Made by a program: the position numbers and the translations under genes. A stretch of 64,000 nt of DNA from Stanieria cyanosphaera PCC 7437 (GTDB lineage Bacteria; Cyanobacteriota; Cyanobacteriia; Cyanobacteriales; Xenococcaceae), in the NCBI RefSeq assembly GCF_000317575.1, contig NC_019748.1, positions 3,492,501-3,556,500 on the forward strand, read 5' to 3'. Positions 28,738 to 38,048 of this stretch are shown piece by piece. Each line of letters begins with the position of its first letter. Position 1 is the stretch's first letter. The notes under the pieces were generated by a model. It was not told the origin of the DNA and searched no databases. It was given only the letters and a program-made list of their open reading frames with translations.

Positions 28738-29209
28738 ATTTACCTCTGTACTCCTGTACTTTGAAGTTTTTCTTCGTCAATACCAAATTAGCTAGTTAAA
28801 CTAGCTCTAGAAGATACTTCCCCTATGACCACGAAAAAAAAATATAGGTCTCAACCGAACTATTTTCTGCTGAGAGGGGGTAGGTTTGTCAATGCTACAA
28901 AATGTTAATAAAGTCTCAAGAACACCAAAACTATTACGAAATAATCAGGCTTTTGATTACTTTTTTGTTGTATAACTTAACATAAACTCAGTGGAATTTA
29001 GCTTGCGATCGCTTTTAAACAATAATTCCCCATTTATCTTTTTAAAGTTGATTATCTCGTCAGAGCTTGTGGAAAACTCTGGGTAAAATGTGGAAAACTA
29101 ACAAAAAGTTTGTGGATTTAGTGGGGAATCTGTGGGGTAAATCAAGAGCAAAAAATAAGAATTAATAATTTTGGTAAGTTGTTAATAATCATTGACTTTT
29201 TTAAATTTG
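28738..29209. other. Non-coding region holding a DnaA-box-like array
   Basis: This 472-base gap has no supported gene. Its left part is plain AT-rich DNA with one HIP1 octamer at about 29007. The right part (29068-29139) holds four same-strand TGTGGNNNN boxes, listed separately. The flanking genes are DUF2811-pth on one side and nnrE-nnrD on the other, and no replication gene is near. Confidence 0.7.
29068..29139 (-). promoter_or_regulatory. DnaA-box-like array, four sites 20-22 bp apart
   Basis: Sites on the plus strand read TGTGGAAAA (29068), TGTGGAAAA (29089), TGTGGATTT (29111) and TGTGGGGTA (29131). The first two are the exact complement of the TTTTCCACA box used by cyanobacterial DnaA; the others are weaker relatives. 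All face the same way with starts 21, 22 and 20 bases apart, so they fall on the same helix face. This could be a DnaA-binding region or part of an origin. No origin activity has been shown here, and no dnaA or dnaN gene is in view. Confidence 0.55.
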
Positions 29210-30742
29210 TTATTGCCAAACAGAAATTAAATATTGAGATAAAGTATGAGCATCTACTCCCAATTCAGTGCGTTGTTTAGCTGCTAAAATACCTGCTTGA
29301 GCGTGCCACCAGGCAGCAGTAGCTACGATGGAAACTTCTTCTTTAAATTCGCTTTCTCCTGCTTCTATTTGTGCCATCAAACCACCAATTAAACCTGTTA
29401 ACACATCTCCGCTACCTCCTCTAGCTAAGGCAGGAGTACTTTCAGGAATCAGCCAAACTGAACCATTGGGATTAGCGATCGCTGTTCTAGCTCCTTTTAA
29501 TAATACAATTGCACCACTTTGTTGGGCTGCGGTTTGAACTGCTGTAATTCTGTCACCATCAGTTAATTCTATGTCGGGAAAAAGGCGTTTAAATTCTCCC
29601 AGATGAGGAGTTAGAACTGTAGTTGCTTTTCGCTTGCCTAAACTTGATAAAGTGCCTAGTTGTGCCAAGATATTTAAACCATCGGCATCTAAGACGATAG
29701 GACATTCAGCTTTTAGTACTGCCTCAACAATTGGTTTTGCTTCAGAAGTTAAACCAGGGCCGCAGGCAATTAGATCATAATTACTAAAATCTTGAGCTAA
29801 ATCGGGGAGAGATGCGATCGCGCCTGATTCAGTTTCGGGACAACCAATGGTTAAAGCATCGGGTAAATGACTGACTAGGATTGGTTTTAAAGATTCTGGC
29901 ACAGCAATTGATAACATTCCTACTCCCGAACTTCTAGCACCCAAAGCAGTTAAAAGTGTACCGCCTGCATAGCGATGAGAACCGCAGATTAATAACAGAT
30001 GTCCTTGTTTATATTTATGAGTTACTTGTGGACGAGGTATAGGTAATAATTTTTGGGCAAGAGTTTTAGTAATTTGTTGTACAGGTGCAGGTTGAGGAAT
30101 CACTTGCCAAACAATATGAGGAGGAATACCAAAATCTAATCGTTCTACTTTACCAAGATAAGCCAAAGCTTGGTCTTGAAAAAACGCTCGCTTCCACAAA
30201 CCCAAACAAAAAGTATGACTAGCAACCACTGCCGTACCTAAAACTTTGCCTGTGTCGGTGTGAATTCCTGAAGGCAGATCGATACTAACTACAGACTTTG
30301 ACCAACTATTCAACTGATTAACTATTGCAGCAAGTTTACCCTCAAGCGATCGCTCGTTACCAAAACCAAACAACCCATCAATAATTAATTCACAATCTTC
30401 TAATGTTTCAATCTCTTCAAAAAAAGGGATTTTTAAACTGGCAGCGTAATTAGCATGAGTATTGGTTAAATCTTTTAACTTGCTGAGAGGACGACAAATT
30501 TTAACTTGATAACCAGCTAAATGTAACTCTCTGGCAACTACCAACGCATCACCACCATTATGACCAGGACCAACCAAAATCCCGACTTTTTTAATTTCCG
30601 ATAAAGGATAAAGACTTTGAACCCTACTCGCACATAATCCTGCTGCTTTCTCCATCAATGCTGCTACAGGCATTCCTGCGCTAAAAATTTGTTCTTCAAT
30701 CTGGCGCATTTGTTCGGCAGAGACTATGATTTGTTCGAGCAT
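29210..30742 (-). CDS. nnrE-nnrD: Bifunctional NAD(P)HX epimerase/ADP-dependent dehydratase
   Basis: The protein repairs hydrated NADH/NADPH. The N-terminal half (about 1-220) is the NAD(P)HX epimerase (GHNGGDALVVARELHLAG, IDGLFGFG), and the C-terminal half (about 240-505) is the ADP-dependent dehydratase of the ribokinase fold (GGSGDVLTGLIGGLMAQ, IVLDADGLNILAQL). The 510-aa length fits the bacterial fusion. No operon partner is seen; a palindromic repeat lies just upstream. Confidence 0.93.
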   Translation of the reverse strand: MLEQIIVSAEQMRQIEEQIFSAGMPVAALMEKAAGLCASRVQSLYPLSEIKKVGILVGPGHNGGDALVVARELHLAGYQVKICRPLSKLKDLTNTHANYAASLKIPFFEEIETLEDCELIIDGLFGFGNERSLEGKLAAIVNQLNSWSKSVVSIDLPSGIHTDTGKVLGTAVVASHTFCLGLWKRAFFQDQALAYLGKVERLDFGIPPHIVWQVIPQPAPVQQITKTLAQKLLPIPRPQVTHKYKQGHLLLICGSHRYAGGTLLTALGARSSGVGMLSIAVPESLKPILVSHLPDALTIGCPETESGAIASLPDLAQDFSNYDLIACGPGLTSEAKPIVEAVLKAECPIVLDADGLNILAQLGTLSSLGKRKATTVLTPHLGEFKRLFPDIELTDGDRITAVQTAAQQSGAIVLLKGARTAIANPNGSVWLIPESTPALARGGSGDVLTGLIGGLMAQIEAGESEFKEEVSIVATAAWWHAQAGILAAKQRTELGVDAHTLSQYLISVWQ

Positions 30743-30821
30743 TTTGAATATTTAGACTAAAACTGCTTATATAGCGATCCTATCTAAATCTTGAACAATC
30801 AACTTACAGCAATTTTTGATT

Positions 30822-30867
30822 GAGTAAAGACGTTTTATACAAAGTCTCTACTGATAACTGGTTACTC
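30822..30867. repeat. Dispersed palindromic repeat copy 3
   Basis: GAGTAAAGACGT and the partner AAGTCTCTACTG, followed by ATAACTGGTTACTC, match the family pattern. It sits downstream of the ABC ATPase gene and upstream of nnrE-nnrD, and its last bases overlap the stop region at 30866. Confidence 0.65.
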
Positions 30868-31927
30868 AAATGCGATCGCCCGTTGCCAAATCGAACCAGT
30901 GTAGATGAGTAGTTGGTAGGTTTAACAATACTGTATCTCCTTCCCACTTGCGGTCTATGGGTAATAAAATTCTGAGGTTCTGATTAGAATTTGCGACTTG
31001 AACACTAATCAAATTCTCTTTTCCTAATTGTTCAACTAGATAAATTTCTCCTGTAACAGTTGTGTCGGATGCAAATTGTGCTAACTCAACATCTTCTGGG
31101 CGAATTCCCAACATTATTTGAGGAGGGATAGTAGCTAGAGGTGGCAGAGGTAGATTGGCATCGCCCAAAATAGCAGTATTGCCTTGACATTTGAGAGTCA
31201 GTAAATTCATTTGGGGACTACCAACAAAACCAGCTACAAATTGATTAGCAGGATGAGTATAAATTTTACTAGGTGGATCGAGTTGTTGAACTAAACCATC
31301 GTATAAAACTGCTACTTTGGTAGAAAGAGTCATCGCTTCGGTTTGGTCGTGGGTAACATAAACTACGGGTTTATTTTGTTCTTTAAACAATTGTTTTAAC
31401 TGCGCCCTTACTTGTTCTCGCAGTAGGGCATCCAAATTACTCAAAGGTTCATCTAATAAAAATACTTCAGGGTTACGAACTAATGCCCTAGCTAAAGCGA
31501 CTCGTTGGCGTTGCCCTCCAGACATTTGACCTGGTTTGCGATCAAGGAGATGAGTTAATTCTAATTGTTGGGCAGCTTCAGCTATTCTTTGTTGAATTTC
31601 TTCGGCAGGCATTTTTCGTAATTTAAGGGCAGTAGCAATATTTTCTGCTGCGCTCATGTGAGGATAGAGAGCATAACTTTGAAACACCATCGCCATATTG
31701 CGATCGCCTGGAGGAATCTTGTTAAGATTTTTCTCTCCCAGAATGATGTTTCCTTGTGTTGGTTGTTCTAAACCTGCAATCAAGCGAAGTAAAGTGGATT
31801 TACCGCAACCAGAAGGACCTAATAAAGTTAAAAATTCACCATTTTCTACTGCTAGAGCAATATTTTTAACAGGAATTACTTTGGAACTATATCTTTTTTG
31901 GAGATTTTGTAGTTCTAATTTAGCCAT
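30866..31927 (-). CDS. ugpC: ABC transporter ATP-binding protein (MalK/UgpC type)
   Basis: A 353-aa ATPase of the MalK/UgpC subfamily that powers carbohydrate or glycerol-3-phosphate importers. Walker A GPSGCGKST (about 37-45), signature MSGGQRQRVALARAL, Walker B VFLLDEPLSNLDA and a C-terminal TOBE/OB regulatory domain (about 240-350) are clear. No permease or binding protein is adjacent, so it probably serves importers encoded elsewhere, as is common in cyanobacteria. It is divergent from clpS. Confidence 0.9.
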   Translation of the reverse strand: MAKLELQNLQKRYSSKVIPVKNIALAVENGEFLTLLGPSGCGKSTLLRLIAGLEQPTQGNIILGEKNLNKIPPGDRNMAMVFQSYALYPHMSAAENIATALKLRKMPAEEIQQRIAEAAQQLELTHLLDRKPGQMSGGQRQRVALARALVRNPEVFLLDEPLSNLDALLREQVRAQLKQLFKEQNKPVVYVTHDQTEAMTLSTKVAVLYDGLVQQLDPPSKIYTHPANQFVAGFVGSPQMNLLTLKCQGNTAILGDANLPLPPLATIPPQIMLGIRPEDVELAQFASDTTVTGEIYLVEQLGKENLISVQVANSNQNLRILLPIDRKWEGDTVLLNLPTTHLHWFDLATGDRI

Positions 31928-32211
31928 TATTAATTTGAATTAAACGTTTAACAACTTAAATGTGTGATTTAACCAAAATTTTTTGAGAATTCTTATGGCA
32001 GATAGTATCAAGATATGAGCGTTTTTGGACAATTTTATCGAACACTTTTAGTATTTGCCCGATTGTAGGATTGATTAAGATTTTATGAGTTTAATTTTCT
32101 AAAAATATTTTTTGAAGAAAAAATTAAAAAAAGCTAAACTATGGAAAAATCAACAGTTAAATTTTGAATTGCAATTTGTTTAAAATAAGCCTGTCAGCAG
32201 GAGTTTGGGAG

Positions 32212-32505
32212 ATGACTGCTTCACCAACGGTAATTAAAGAAAAAGAAAGTAAAGTTGTTAGCAAGCCTTATCCAAACTACAAGGTAATTGTGCTTAATGA
32301 TGACTTTAATACATTTAAACACGTTGCTGAATGTTTAATGACTTATATTCCTGGCATGACAAGCGATCGCGCTTGGGATTTAACTAATCAAATTCATTTT
32401 GAAGGACAAGCGATCGTTTGGGTAGGACCCCAAGAACAAGCTGAATTATATCATCAACAGTTAAAAAGGGCTGGTTTAACTATGGCCCCCCTGGAGGAAG
32501 CTTAA
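32212..32505 (+). CDS. clpS: ClpS adaptor of Clp protease
   Basis: ClpS delivers N-degron substrates to the ClpA/ClpC unfoldase. The 97-aa form from the ATG at 32212 contains the signature YKVIVLNDDFNTFKHVAECL and QAELYHQQL. The longer frame starting at 32164 begins with TTG, and AGGAG 9 bases before 32212 supports the short start. Next, 4 bases downstream, is a DUF2103 gene, probably co-transcribed. Confidence 0.93.
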   Translation: MTASPTVIKEKESKVVSKPYPNYKVIVLNDDFNTFKHVAECLMTYIPGMTSDRAWDLTNQIHFEGQAIVWVGPQEQAELYHQQLKRAGLTMAPLEEA

Positions 32506-32509
32506 ACTT

Positions 32510-32797
32510 ATGAGTAGTTCTTCTGAGGGAAGGTTAGTTTGGAATCATTCTACTCATTTACAAGGATTAATTCCGATTTTAGAAAAATTGACTACTTGTC
32601 AAGGGATTAAAACTATTACCCCAGGAGAACTTAGTTCTGTTAGAAGTCATTGTCCTAAATTAAAGTTAAGAGTTTCTGTTCCAATTCGTGGTGGTTATAA
32701 ACTAATTGCCCGTTACGGCAAAACTGTCCAAGAAGTATTTATTATTACTGATTTAACTAAAACTGAATTAGAACATTTTATTAGTAAATTTTTATAG
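32510..32797 (+). CDS. DUF2103 protein
   Basis: A 95-aa basic protein that I match to DUF2103 (family found in cyanobacteria and archaea), with a GRLVWNHSTHLQGLIPIL opening and RGGYKLIARYG core. Function is unknown. It follows clpS with 4 bases between, and its Shine-Dalgarno (GGAGGAAG) lies inside the end of clpS, so translation may be linked. Confidence 0.8.
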   Translation: MSSSSEGRLVWNHSTHLQGLIPILEKLTTCQGIKTITPGELSSVRSHCPKLKLRVSVPIRGGYKLIARYGKTVQEVFIITDLTKTELEHFISKFL

Positions 32798-32907
32798 TCA
32801 GTCTAAATGATTTGATGGTGTCGATTACAATTAACCGTCAACTATCAACCGAAATATATTTAGGATAAAACAGTAATAAAACTATTATTAGTGCTAAATA
32901 AAATTTG

Positions 32908-32935
32908 GTAAGGGTGAAAGTTAGTTCGCCCCTAC
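32908..32935. repeat. Imperfect palindrome of the GTAGGGGCGAA type
   Basis: GTAAGGGTGAA and TTCGCCCCTAC form 11-base arms with one mismatch and one wobble around a 6-base loop. The sequence looks like the GTAGGGGCGAA repeat that is common in intergenic DNA of cyanobacteria. It lies between the convergent DUF2103 and murT genes. Confidence 0.65.
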
Positions 32936-32951
32936 AGAATAAAATCAATAA

Positions 32952-34295
32952 TTACAATATTTTTCTACCGACCAAAATTTCTCTTACTTCTAACATTGCT
33001 GAATATGTAGGTAAAATATGCAAAGTTTCTTCTGTTAAAGTATGTTCTAAAGCAGTAGTAATTGCACTAGATAAATCCTCTTTAATTATTAGTTCCAGAT
33101 TTCTGTTACTATTAATTTCTTCCCGACTATATTCTAAACGTAACGCCATATCATAAACGCGATCGCCACTGACAATTAATGTGCCTCCCAGTTTGACTAA
33201 TTCTTCTGTATCTACATCCCAAATCCAAGATACATCAGTTCCATCGGGAATGCGATCGTTTAAAACTAATAATGTTACTGAAGACTTACCTGTTTTTTTA
33301 ATCTCATTTACTGCCCGAATCGTTTCATTCATTCCTACAGGATTTTTGGATAGTAAAATACGAATATGTTTGCCATCTATATTCAATTCTTCTGCTCTAC
33401 CAAAAGCTGCTTTAAAGTTTTTAATGGTGTTAAAAATAGCTTCGGTTTTAATACCAATTTCTTGTGCCAATAATCCTGCTGCTAGAGTATTGTATTTGTT
33501 ATAAACTCCAATCAAAATTTGTTGCCATTCTCGACTATCAACCGCAGTTTTACTTTTATTAAAGCCACAATTTGAACAATGATAATCTCCTAAATGAGAT
33601 AAATAAACTCCTTGATAATCTAACAACTGTCCGCAACTGGGACAATAAATAGAATCTACCGCATGAGGAATTGATTCTAAATATAATTCTGGTTCATTTA
33701 AGCCAAAGAATAAAACTTTTTGAGGTAAATTTTGTCCTAAATAAGATAAAGTCGGATCATCAGCATTGAGAATAATTACTGTATCTTTTGATAAAGGACT
33801 AATTGCTTTTTGCCAACGCTGACTGATTGTATCTACTTCACCATAACGATCTAATTGGTCACGAAATAAATTTAAACCTAAAATGTATTTGGGCTGACAG
33901 TCTTTTAAAAGAAGAGGTAAAATATTTTCATCTACTTCTAAAATTGCGTAATCTGCTGTTAGTTTTCCTGTCAAATCTGTATTGTTTAAAAGAGCAGTAA
34001 TTAAACCATTAATTAAATTAGCACCACTAGAATTATGAGCAACTCGATAACCTTGCTTCTCTAAAATAGTTTTAAGTAATAACGAGGTAGTGGTTTTCCC
34101 ATTTGTCCCAACAATCAAAATTACACCATACTTCACCTGTTCAAATAACAAAGGCAACAAACGAGTATGAAGACGACGGGATATTTCTCCAGGTAATACA
34201 GAAGCAGCACCCAAACGCAGAGACTTGACTATTTCAGTAACGGTTTTAGCAACACCTACAGCTAAACCCAAACGAACTCGATCTACCAGTTGCAT
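32952..34295 (-). CDS. murT: MurT-type Mur ligase (lipid II amidation subunit)
   Basis: MurT forms a complex with GatD to amidate the glutamate of lipid II. The 447-aa protein has a Mur-ligase core with P-loop GTNGKTTTS (about 62-70), central domain with NADDPTLSYLG, a Cys4 zinc ribbon (CPSCGQLLDYQ..YHCSNCGFN, about 199-222) and a C-terminal DUF1727 domain. A gatD gene is not in the window. Amidation of cyanobacterial lipid II is inferred from the family. It stands alone on the minus strand. Confidence 0.88.
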   Translation of the reverse strand: MQLVDRVRLGLAVGVAKTVTEIVKSLRLGAASVLPGEISRRLHTRLLPLLFEQVKYGVILIVGTNGKTTTSLLLKTILEKQGYRVAHNSSGANLINGLITALLNNTDLTGKLTADYAILEVDENILPLLLKDCQPKYILGLNLFRDQLDRYGEVDTISQRWQKAISPLSKDTVIILNADDPTLSYLGQNLPQKVLFFGLNEPELYLESIPHAVDSIYCPSCGQLLDYQGVYLSHLGDYHCSNCGFNKSKTAVDSREWQQILIGVYNKYNTLAAGLLAQEIGIKTEAIFNTIKNFKAAFGRAEELNIDGKHIRILLSKNPVGMNETIRAVNEIKKTGKSSVTLLVLNDRIPDGTDVSWIWDVDTEELVKLGGTLIVSGDRVYDMALRLEYSREEINSNRNLELIIKEDLSSAITTALEHTLTEETLHILPTYSAMLEVREILVGRKIL

Positions 34296-34373
34296 CTTGG
34301 CTATACTTTGATAATTTCCTCGTACATTGTGCCTTGTTTACTTCGGTATCGGTAGGGTTATTACTTAATTAAA

Positions 34374-36593
34374 TTAATCAAATTGAGTTTGAAGAGAGTT
34401 TGTGCGATCGCGCTTTTCTGAAATCAACAGATAATCTTCAGCTTCCAAAATAGTTTCTGGTTTAACTAAACGAATTAATTTTCCTTGTCTTCGTAAAGCT
34501 TCTAACTTAATTTGCTCTTGTTGTTGTAGTTGTAATACAGTCTTTCCTACCCACAGAGAAGTTTCGTTTAACAAAATCCACTTAATATTTGAAATCGATA
34601 AATTACCTTGCAATAAATCCTGAAAGAGGGCAACTTCTTTGCGTTTTCCTACTACCAAAATGCGATCGCTCATCTCTAATCTAGTGTCTGCTTGAGGATA
34701 GTAAATAGTTTCTCCATTCCTTTGAATACTCATAACTGTTACTCCTGTTAACTGGCGAATATTAGCAGAAGCTAAAGTCATACCGATTAAAGGTGAATTA
34801 ACAGAAATGGTTAACCATTGATTATGAGTTGCCGAAGCCGTTTTTCTAATCTCTTGTGCCAAAGAAGTAAGAGTTAGTTCAGGACGAATGCTAAGATAGC
34901 GATCGGTACGAATCTCATCAATCGCCGAATCAATGGTATTTCTGGAAGTACCCAAAGTTTGTAAAATTTCTGCCCCCATTGCCAAAGCTGCTTCAAACTC
35001 AGGCTGAATTACTTCTTTTGCACCCATTTGAGTTAAAACATCGATTTCGCTATTAGTATGACAACGGGCTACGATCGCAATTTGAGGCGCAAAAGCAAGC
35101 GCGTGTTTAAGAAGAATACGAGTACTAGCAGGATCGGGTAAAGCGATCGCTAATGCTGTAGCCGTTTCCAAATGGGCTTTTTCTAAAACTAAATCCGAAT
35201 CACCATCTCCAAATAAATAAGGAATTTTTTCTTGTCGTAGACGTTGAATAGCAGCTTCACTATTGTCTATTACCACAACAGGAATAGCGCGATCGCGTAA
35301 AATTTTAACAATTATTTGTCCTACTCTGCCATAACCTGCCACTACCACATGATTAGAGATAGTATCAGGTAAGGTAATAATTTTTTCTTGTTGTCTACTT
35401 CGTAAATATTGGCTTAACCAAGGCAAATTAAGTAACTTTTCAACCAAACGAGGCGAAAATTTAATACTAACTGGAGTTAATACTAGAGTAATTGCCGTAG
35501 TTCCCAATAATAGTAAATAGCTTTCTCGACTCATCAATCCAGATTCAAAAGCTACCAACGCCAAAACAAAAGAAAACTCCCCAATTTGATTTAAACCCAA
35601 ACTAGCCAAAACTGAAGTTCTAAACGAGTAACCAAATCCCCAAATAATAGGAAAAACTATCATAGCTTTGCCAAACATAATCAAAATTACCAACTCCAAA
35701 ATTACGCCCAGATTTTGCCAGAGTATTTGAGGATCGATTAACATTCCAATTGAGGCAAAAAACAAACTAGCAAAAGTATCTCGTAAAGGTAAAATTTTAG
35801 CTAAAGCTTGGTCAGCATAATCAATTTCCGAAATTGTTAAACCTGCAACAAAAGCCCCCATTTCAATTGATAATCCCAAACTAGCTGTAATCAAAGCAAC
35901 ACCTAAACAAAGAGCAAGAACGGCTAACAGAAATAATTCACTATTTTCTGTTTCAGCAATAGTTTTGATCACAGGAGGAATGATCCAATAACCAGCTACA
36001 AATGCAGCCGTAAAAAAAATCACCGCTTTTAAAATAGCCGTTAACAAAGCCGTAACCAAATTACTTGGTTCATTCAAGGCTGGTAAAACAGCTAACATCA
36101 ATCCCAATGCCAAATCTTGGACAATCAAAATTGCTAACATTACTTGCCCATAAACAGTATTGGTTTCTCCTCTTTCTGTCAGGGTTTTTAAAACTACGGC
36201 AGTTGAAGATAAAGAAAGAATTGCCCCTAAAAAAACAGCTTCTGTGATTTGATCTACCCAACCCAACCAAAAAGACACCAAAGCAACTACCACAGTTGTT
36301 AAGCCAATTTGTAACAAACTGCCATTGATCGCAATATCTTTTACTCTTTTCAATTCTGTTAGAGAAAATTCTACTCCCAAGGTAAACAGTAGAAAAGCTA
36401 CCCCAATTTCTGCTAAAGACTTAATGTTCTCAATTTCTTGAACTAATCCAAAACCGAATGGTCCAATTATTAAACCACTAATCAAATAACCCAACAACAC
36501 AGGTTGACGCAAACGGTTAGCAATAAATCCACCCAAAGCAGATGAACCTAGAACAGTGGTAAGTTCTAGAACAAAATCATTTACTGCTGCCAT
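34374..36593 (-). CDS. Monovalent cation:proton antiporter (CPA2/Kef type) with TrkA domains
   Basis: A 739-aa membrane protein. The first ~385 residues hold about 12 hydrophobic helices of the Na+/H+ exchanger fold (LLFTLGVEFSLTELK, ALSLSSTAVVLKTL). The next part is a cytoplasmic TrkA-N/RCK nucleotide-binding domain (HVVVAGYGRVGQIIVKIL, about 412-430), and the end is a TrkA-C domain. The layout is that of KefB/KefC-like K+/H+ antiporters. The transported ion and nucleotide ligand cannot be resolved. It is likely in the plasma or thylakoid membrane. Confidence 0.92.
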   Translation of the reverse strand: MAAVNDFVLELTTVLGSSALGGFIANRLRQPVLLGYLISGLIIGPFGFGLVQEIENIKSLAEIGVAFLLFTLGVEFSLTELKRVKDIAINGSLLQIGLTTVVVALVSFWLGWVDQITEAVFLGAILSLSSTAVVLKTLTERGETNTVYGQVMLAILIVQDLALGLMLAVLPALNEPSNLVTALLTAILKAVIFFTAAFVAGYWIIPPVIKTIAETENSELFLLAVLALCLGVALITASLGLSIEMGAFVAGLTISEIDYADQALAKILPLRDTFASLFFASIGMLIDPQILWQNLGVILELVILIMFGKAMIVFPIIWGFGYSFRTSVLASLGLNQIGEFSFVLALVAFESGLMSRESYLLLLGTTAITLVLTPVSIKFSPRLVEKLLNLPWLSQYLRSRQQEKIITLPDTISNHVVVAGYGRVGQIIVKILRDRAIPVVVIDNSEAAIQRLRQEKIPYLFGDGDSDLVLEKAHLETATALAIALPDPASTRILLKHALAFAPQIAIVARCHTNSEIDVLTQMGAKEVIQPEFEAALAMGAEILQTLGTSRNTIDSAIDEIRTDRYLSIRPELTLTSLAQEIRKTASATHNQWLTISVNSPLIGMTLASANIRQLTGVTVMSIQRNGETIYYPQADTRLEMSDRILVVGKRKEVALFQDLLQGNLSISNIKWILLNETSLWVGKTVLQLQQQEQIKLEALRRQGKLIRLVKPETILEAEDYLLISEKRDRTNSLQTQFD

Positions 36594-36826
36594 AATTTAT
36601 TGAGTCAAAATCTATATGGTTACTTAAAGGTTGCTACTATCAAAAATGAAACTATTTTGTCTCCTCATCTGATACCTTAAGTTTAAGTTCAACTTGCTGA
36701 ATCGAGATCATTCTTCAACTGTAAAATAGTTTGTTGTTGTTAAATAAGTGTCTCTAACAATAACGGTATCTCCAGCAGTAATTTAATGATTTGTTCTAAT
36801 GCCAAACTTTTTGACACTCTGCGCTA

Positions 36827-36890
36827 TATAGCAGTTCTTATTTCTATGAGGTATGTCCTAAAATACTGATTTTTGTTGATAGTTGATTGA
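36827..36890. mobile_element. Insertion-element end fragment
   Basis: This 64-base stretch starts TATAGCAGTTCTTA and is clearly similar to the left part of the element at 59038-59186 (TATAGTAGTTCTTAGTTCTAT). Both share the TTTTTRTTGATAG end. It looks like one end of a TA-inserting (IS630/Tc1-like) element whose remainder is gone. It directly abuts a second MITE-like element. Confidence 0.5.
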
Positions 36891-36984
36891 TATAGTCATT
36901 TCAATTTAGAGTGAGACAATCTCTTCTTGCTACGAAAGGCTTTCAGCCGAAAAAAATGTTTCATTCTTATTTGAAACAACTATA
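36891..36984. mobile_element. MITE-like element, 94 bases, with 28-base inverted ends
   Basis: The left end TATAGTCATTTCAATTTAGA and the reverse complement of the right end TATAGTTGTTTCAAATAAGA match at 22 of 28 positions. The centre contains a GGCT-TTC-AGCC hairpin and no coding capacity. TA at both borders fits IS630/Tc1-type target duplication. It would be moved only in trans. Confidence 0.65.
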
Positions 36985-37030
36985 ACTGGTGTACAGACGT
37001 GTCGCCGAAACGTCTCTACTGATAACTGAT
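36982..37030. repeat. Dispersed palindromic repeat copy 4
   Basis: GTACAGACGTGTCGC and its partner AAACGTCTCTAC with the family tail TGATAACTGATA. It touches the right end of the MITE-like element, so two repeat types are stacked in this 530-base gap upstream of the J-domain gene. Confidence 0.7.
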
Positions 37031-37127
37031 AAATGCTTGATCCTGTTACAGAAGATAAAGTACAAATTGCCAAAAACCCCTCAAGGATGAAACTATTTGA
37101 TTGTCTGTCTCACAATTTTGCTTAGAG

Positions 37128-38048
37128 ATGAATCCAGAATCGATTGCCACTATTTATGATTTATTTCTATCTATCCTTTTATTTCTTAGTCTCTTTGGTT
37201 TTGTTACCTGGTTAATTTCTGCTTCCCAATCTTCTTCTTTTGATCATGCTTCTAATTTTAAAAATAGTTCCTCAAAAATAGTTACTATTTGTTCTTTAGC
37301 TTGTTTACTAGAAGATGCACCTCCAACAGCTTTGAAAGGACAATTTTATCCTTTTGCCACTCCTTTAATGACTCCTTTAGCTTGTTTACTAGAAGATGCA
37401 CCATCAACAGCTTTAACCGGACAAGCTTATTCTTTTAGTTGTATTGTGACTCGCACTTGGCAAGAGTATTATCGACAAAATTTAGGTAAACCAGGAATTA
37501 ATTATTGGCAATGGCAAAATTTTCCAGAGGTAAATCATGTTTCTCCAGAATTATCTCTACTATTGCAATTACCTCAACCTCAAGGTTCGGCTAAGGCTAT
37601 TTTAGAAAATCTTCCTCAATCAAATGATTCTTCATTAATTCTCAAACATCACCAACGTTTAGCTTGGCAACAATGGCACAATCAAGCTTTAAGAATAATT
37701 GATCGACAAGCTTTAGCAGAAATATATCGAGTTTGTTATCAAGTTTCTTGGACTGTAGTGCAAAATCAACTCGATCCTTTACATGAAATAGTTAGTGATG
37801 AATTACAACCTTGGTGGAAAATTTTGGGAGTTACCTCAGCAGCGAATTCTCTACAAGTAGAAACTGCTTATAAAAAACTTTTGAGAAAATGGCATCCCGA
37901 TCTTAATCAAAGTCCTTATGCTACCGAAATAACTGCTCGTCTCAATATTGCCTATGAACAATATCAGCAATTTCAAGCTTTAGAACTAGAAAATAAAACC
38001 TTGTTAACTAAAATACGTCAATGGGTGAAACCTTTTAAATCTCGTTGA
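37128..38048 (+). CDS. Membrane-anchored protein with C-terminal J domain
   Basis: The 306-aa protein begins with a hydrophobic helix (about residues 9-31). A 27-residue direct duplication follows (ACLLEDAPPTALKGQ and ACLLEDAPSTALTGQ). The C-terminal ~70 residues are a J domain (PWWKILGVTSAANSLQVETAY, WHPDLNQ) with the HPD loop. It would recruit an Hsp70 to a membrane site. The ATG at 37128 is used instead of the TTG at 37101. The J domain at the very end of the chain resembles other cyanobacterial J proteins, but the client is unknown. Confidence 0.8.
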   Translation: MNPESIATIYDLFLSILLFLSLFGFVTWLISASQSSSFDHASNFKNSSSKIVTICSLACLLEDAPPTALKGQFYPFATPLMTPLACLLEDAPSTALTGQAYSFSCIVTRTWQEYYRQNLGKPGINYWQWQNFPEVNHVSPELSLLLQLPQPQGSAKAILENLPQSNDSSLILKHHQRLAWQQWHNQALRIIDRQALAEIYRVCYQVSWTVVQNQLDPLHEIVSDELQPWWKILGVTSAANSLQVETAYKKLLRKWHPDLNQSPYATEITARLNIAYEQYQQFQALELENKTLLTKIRQWVKPFKSR

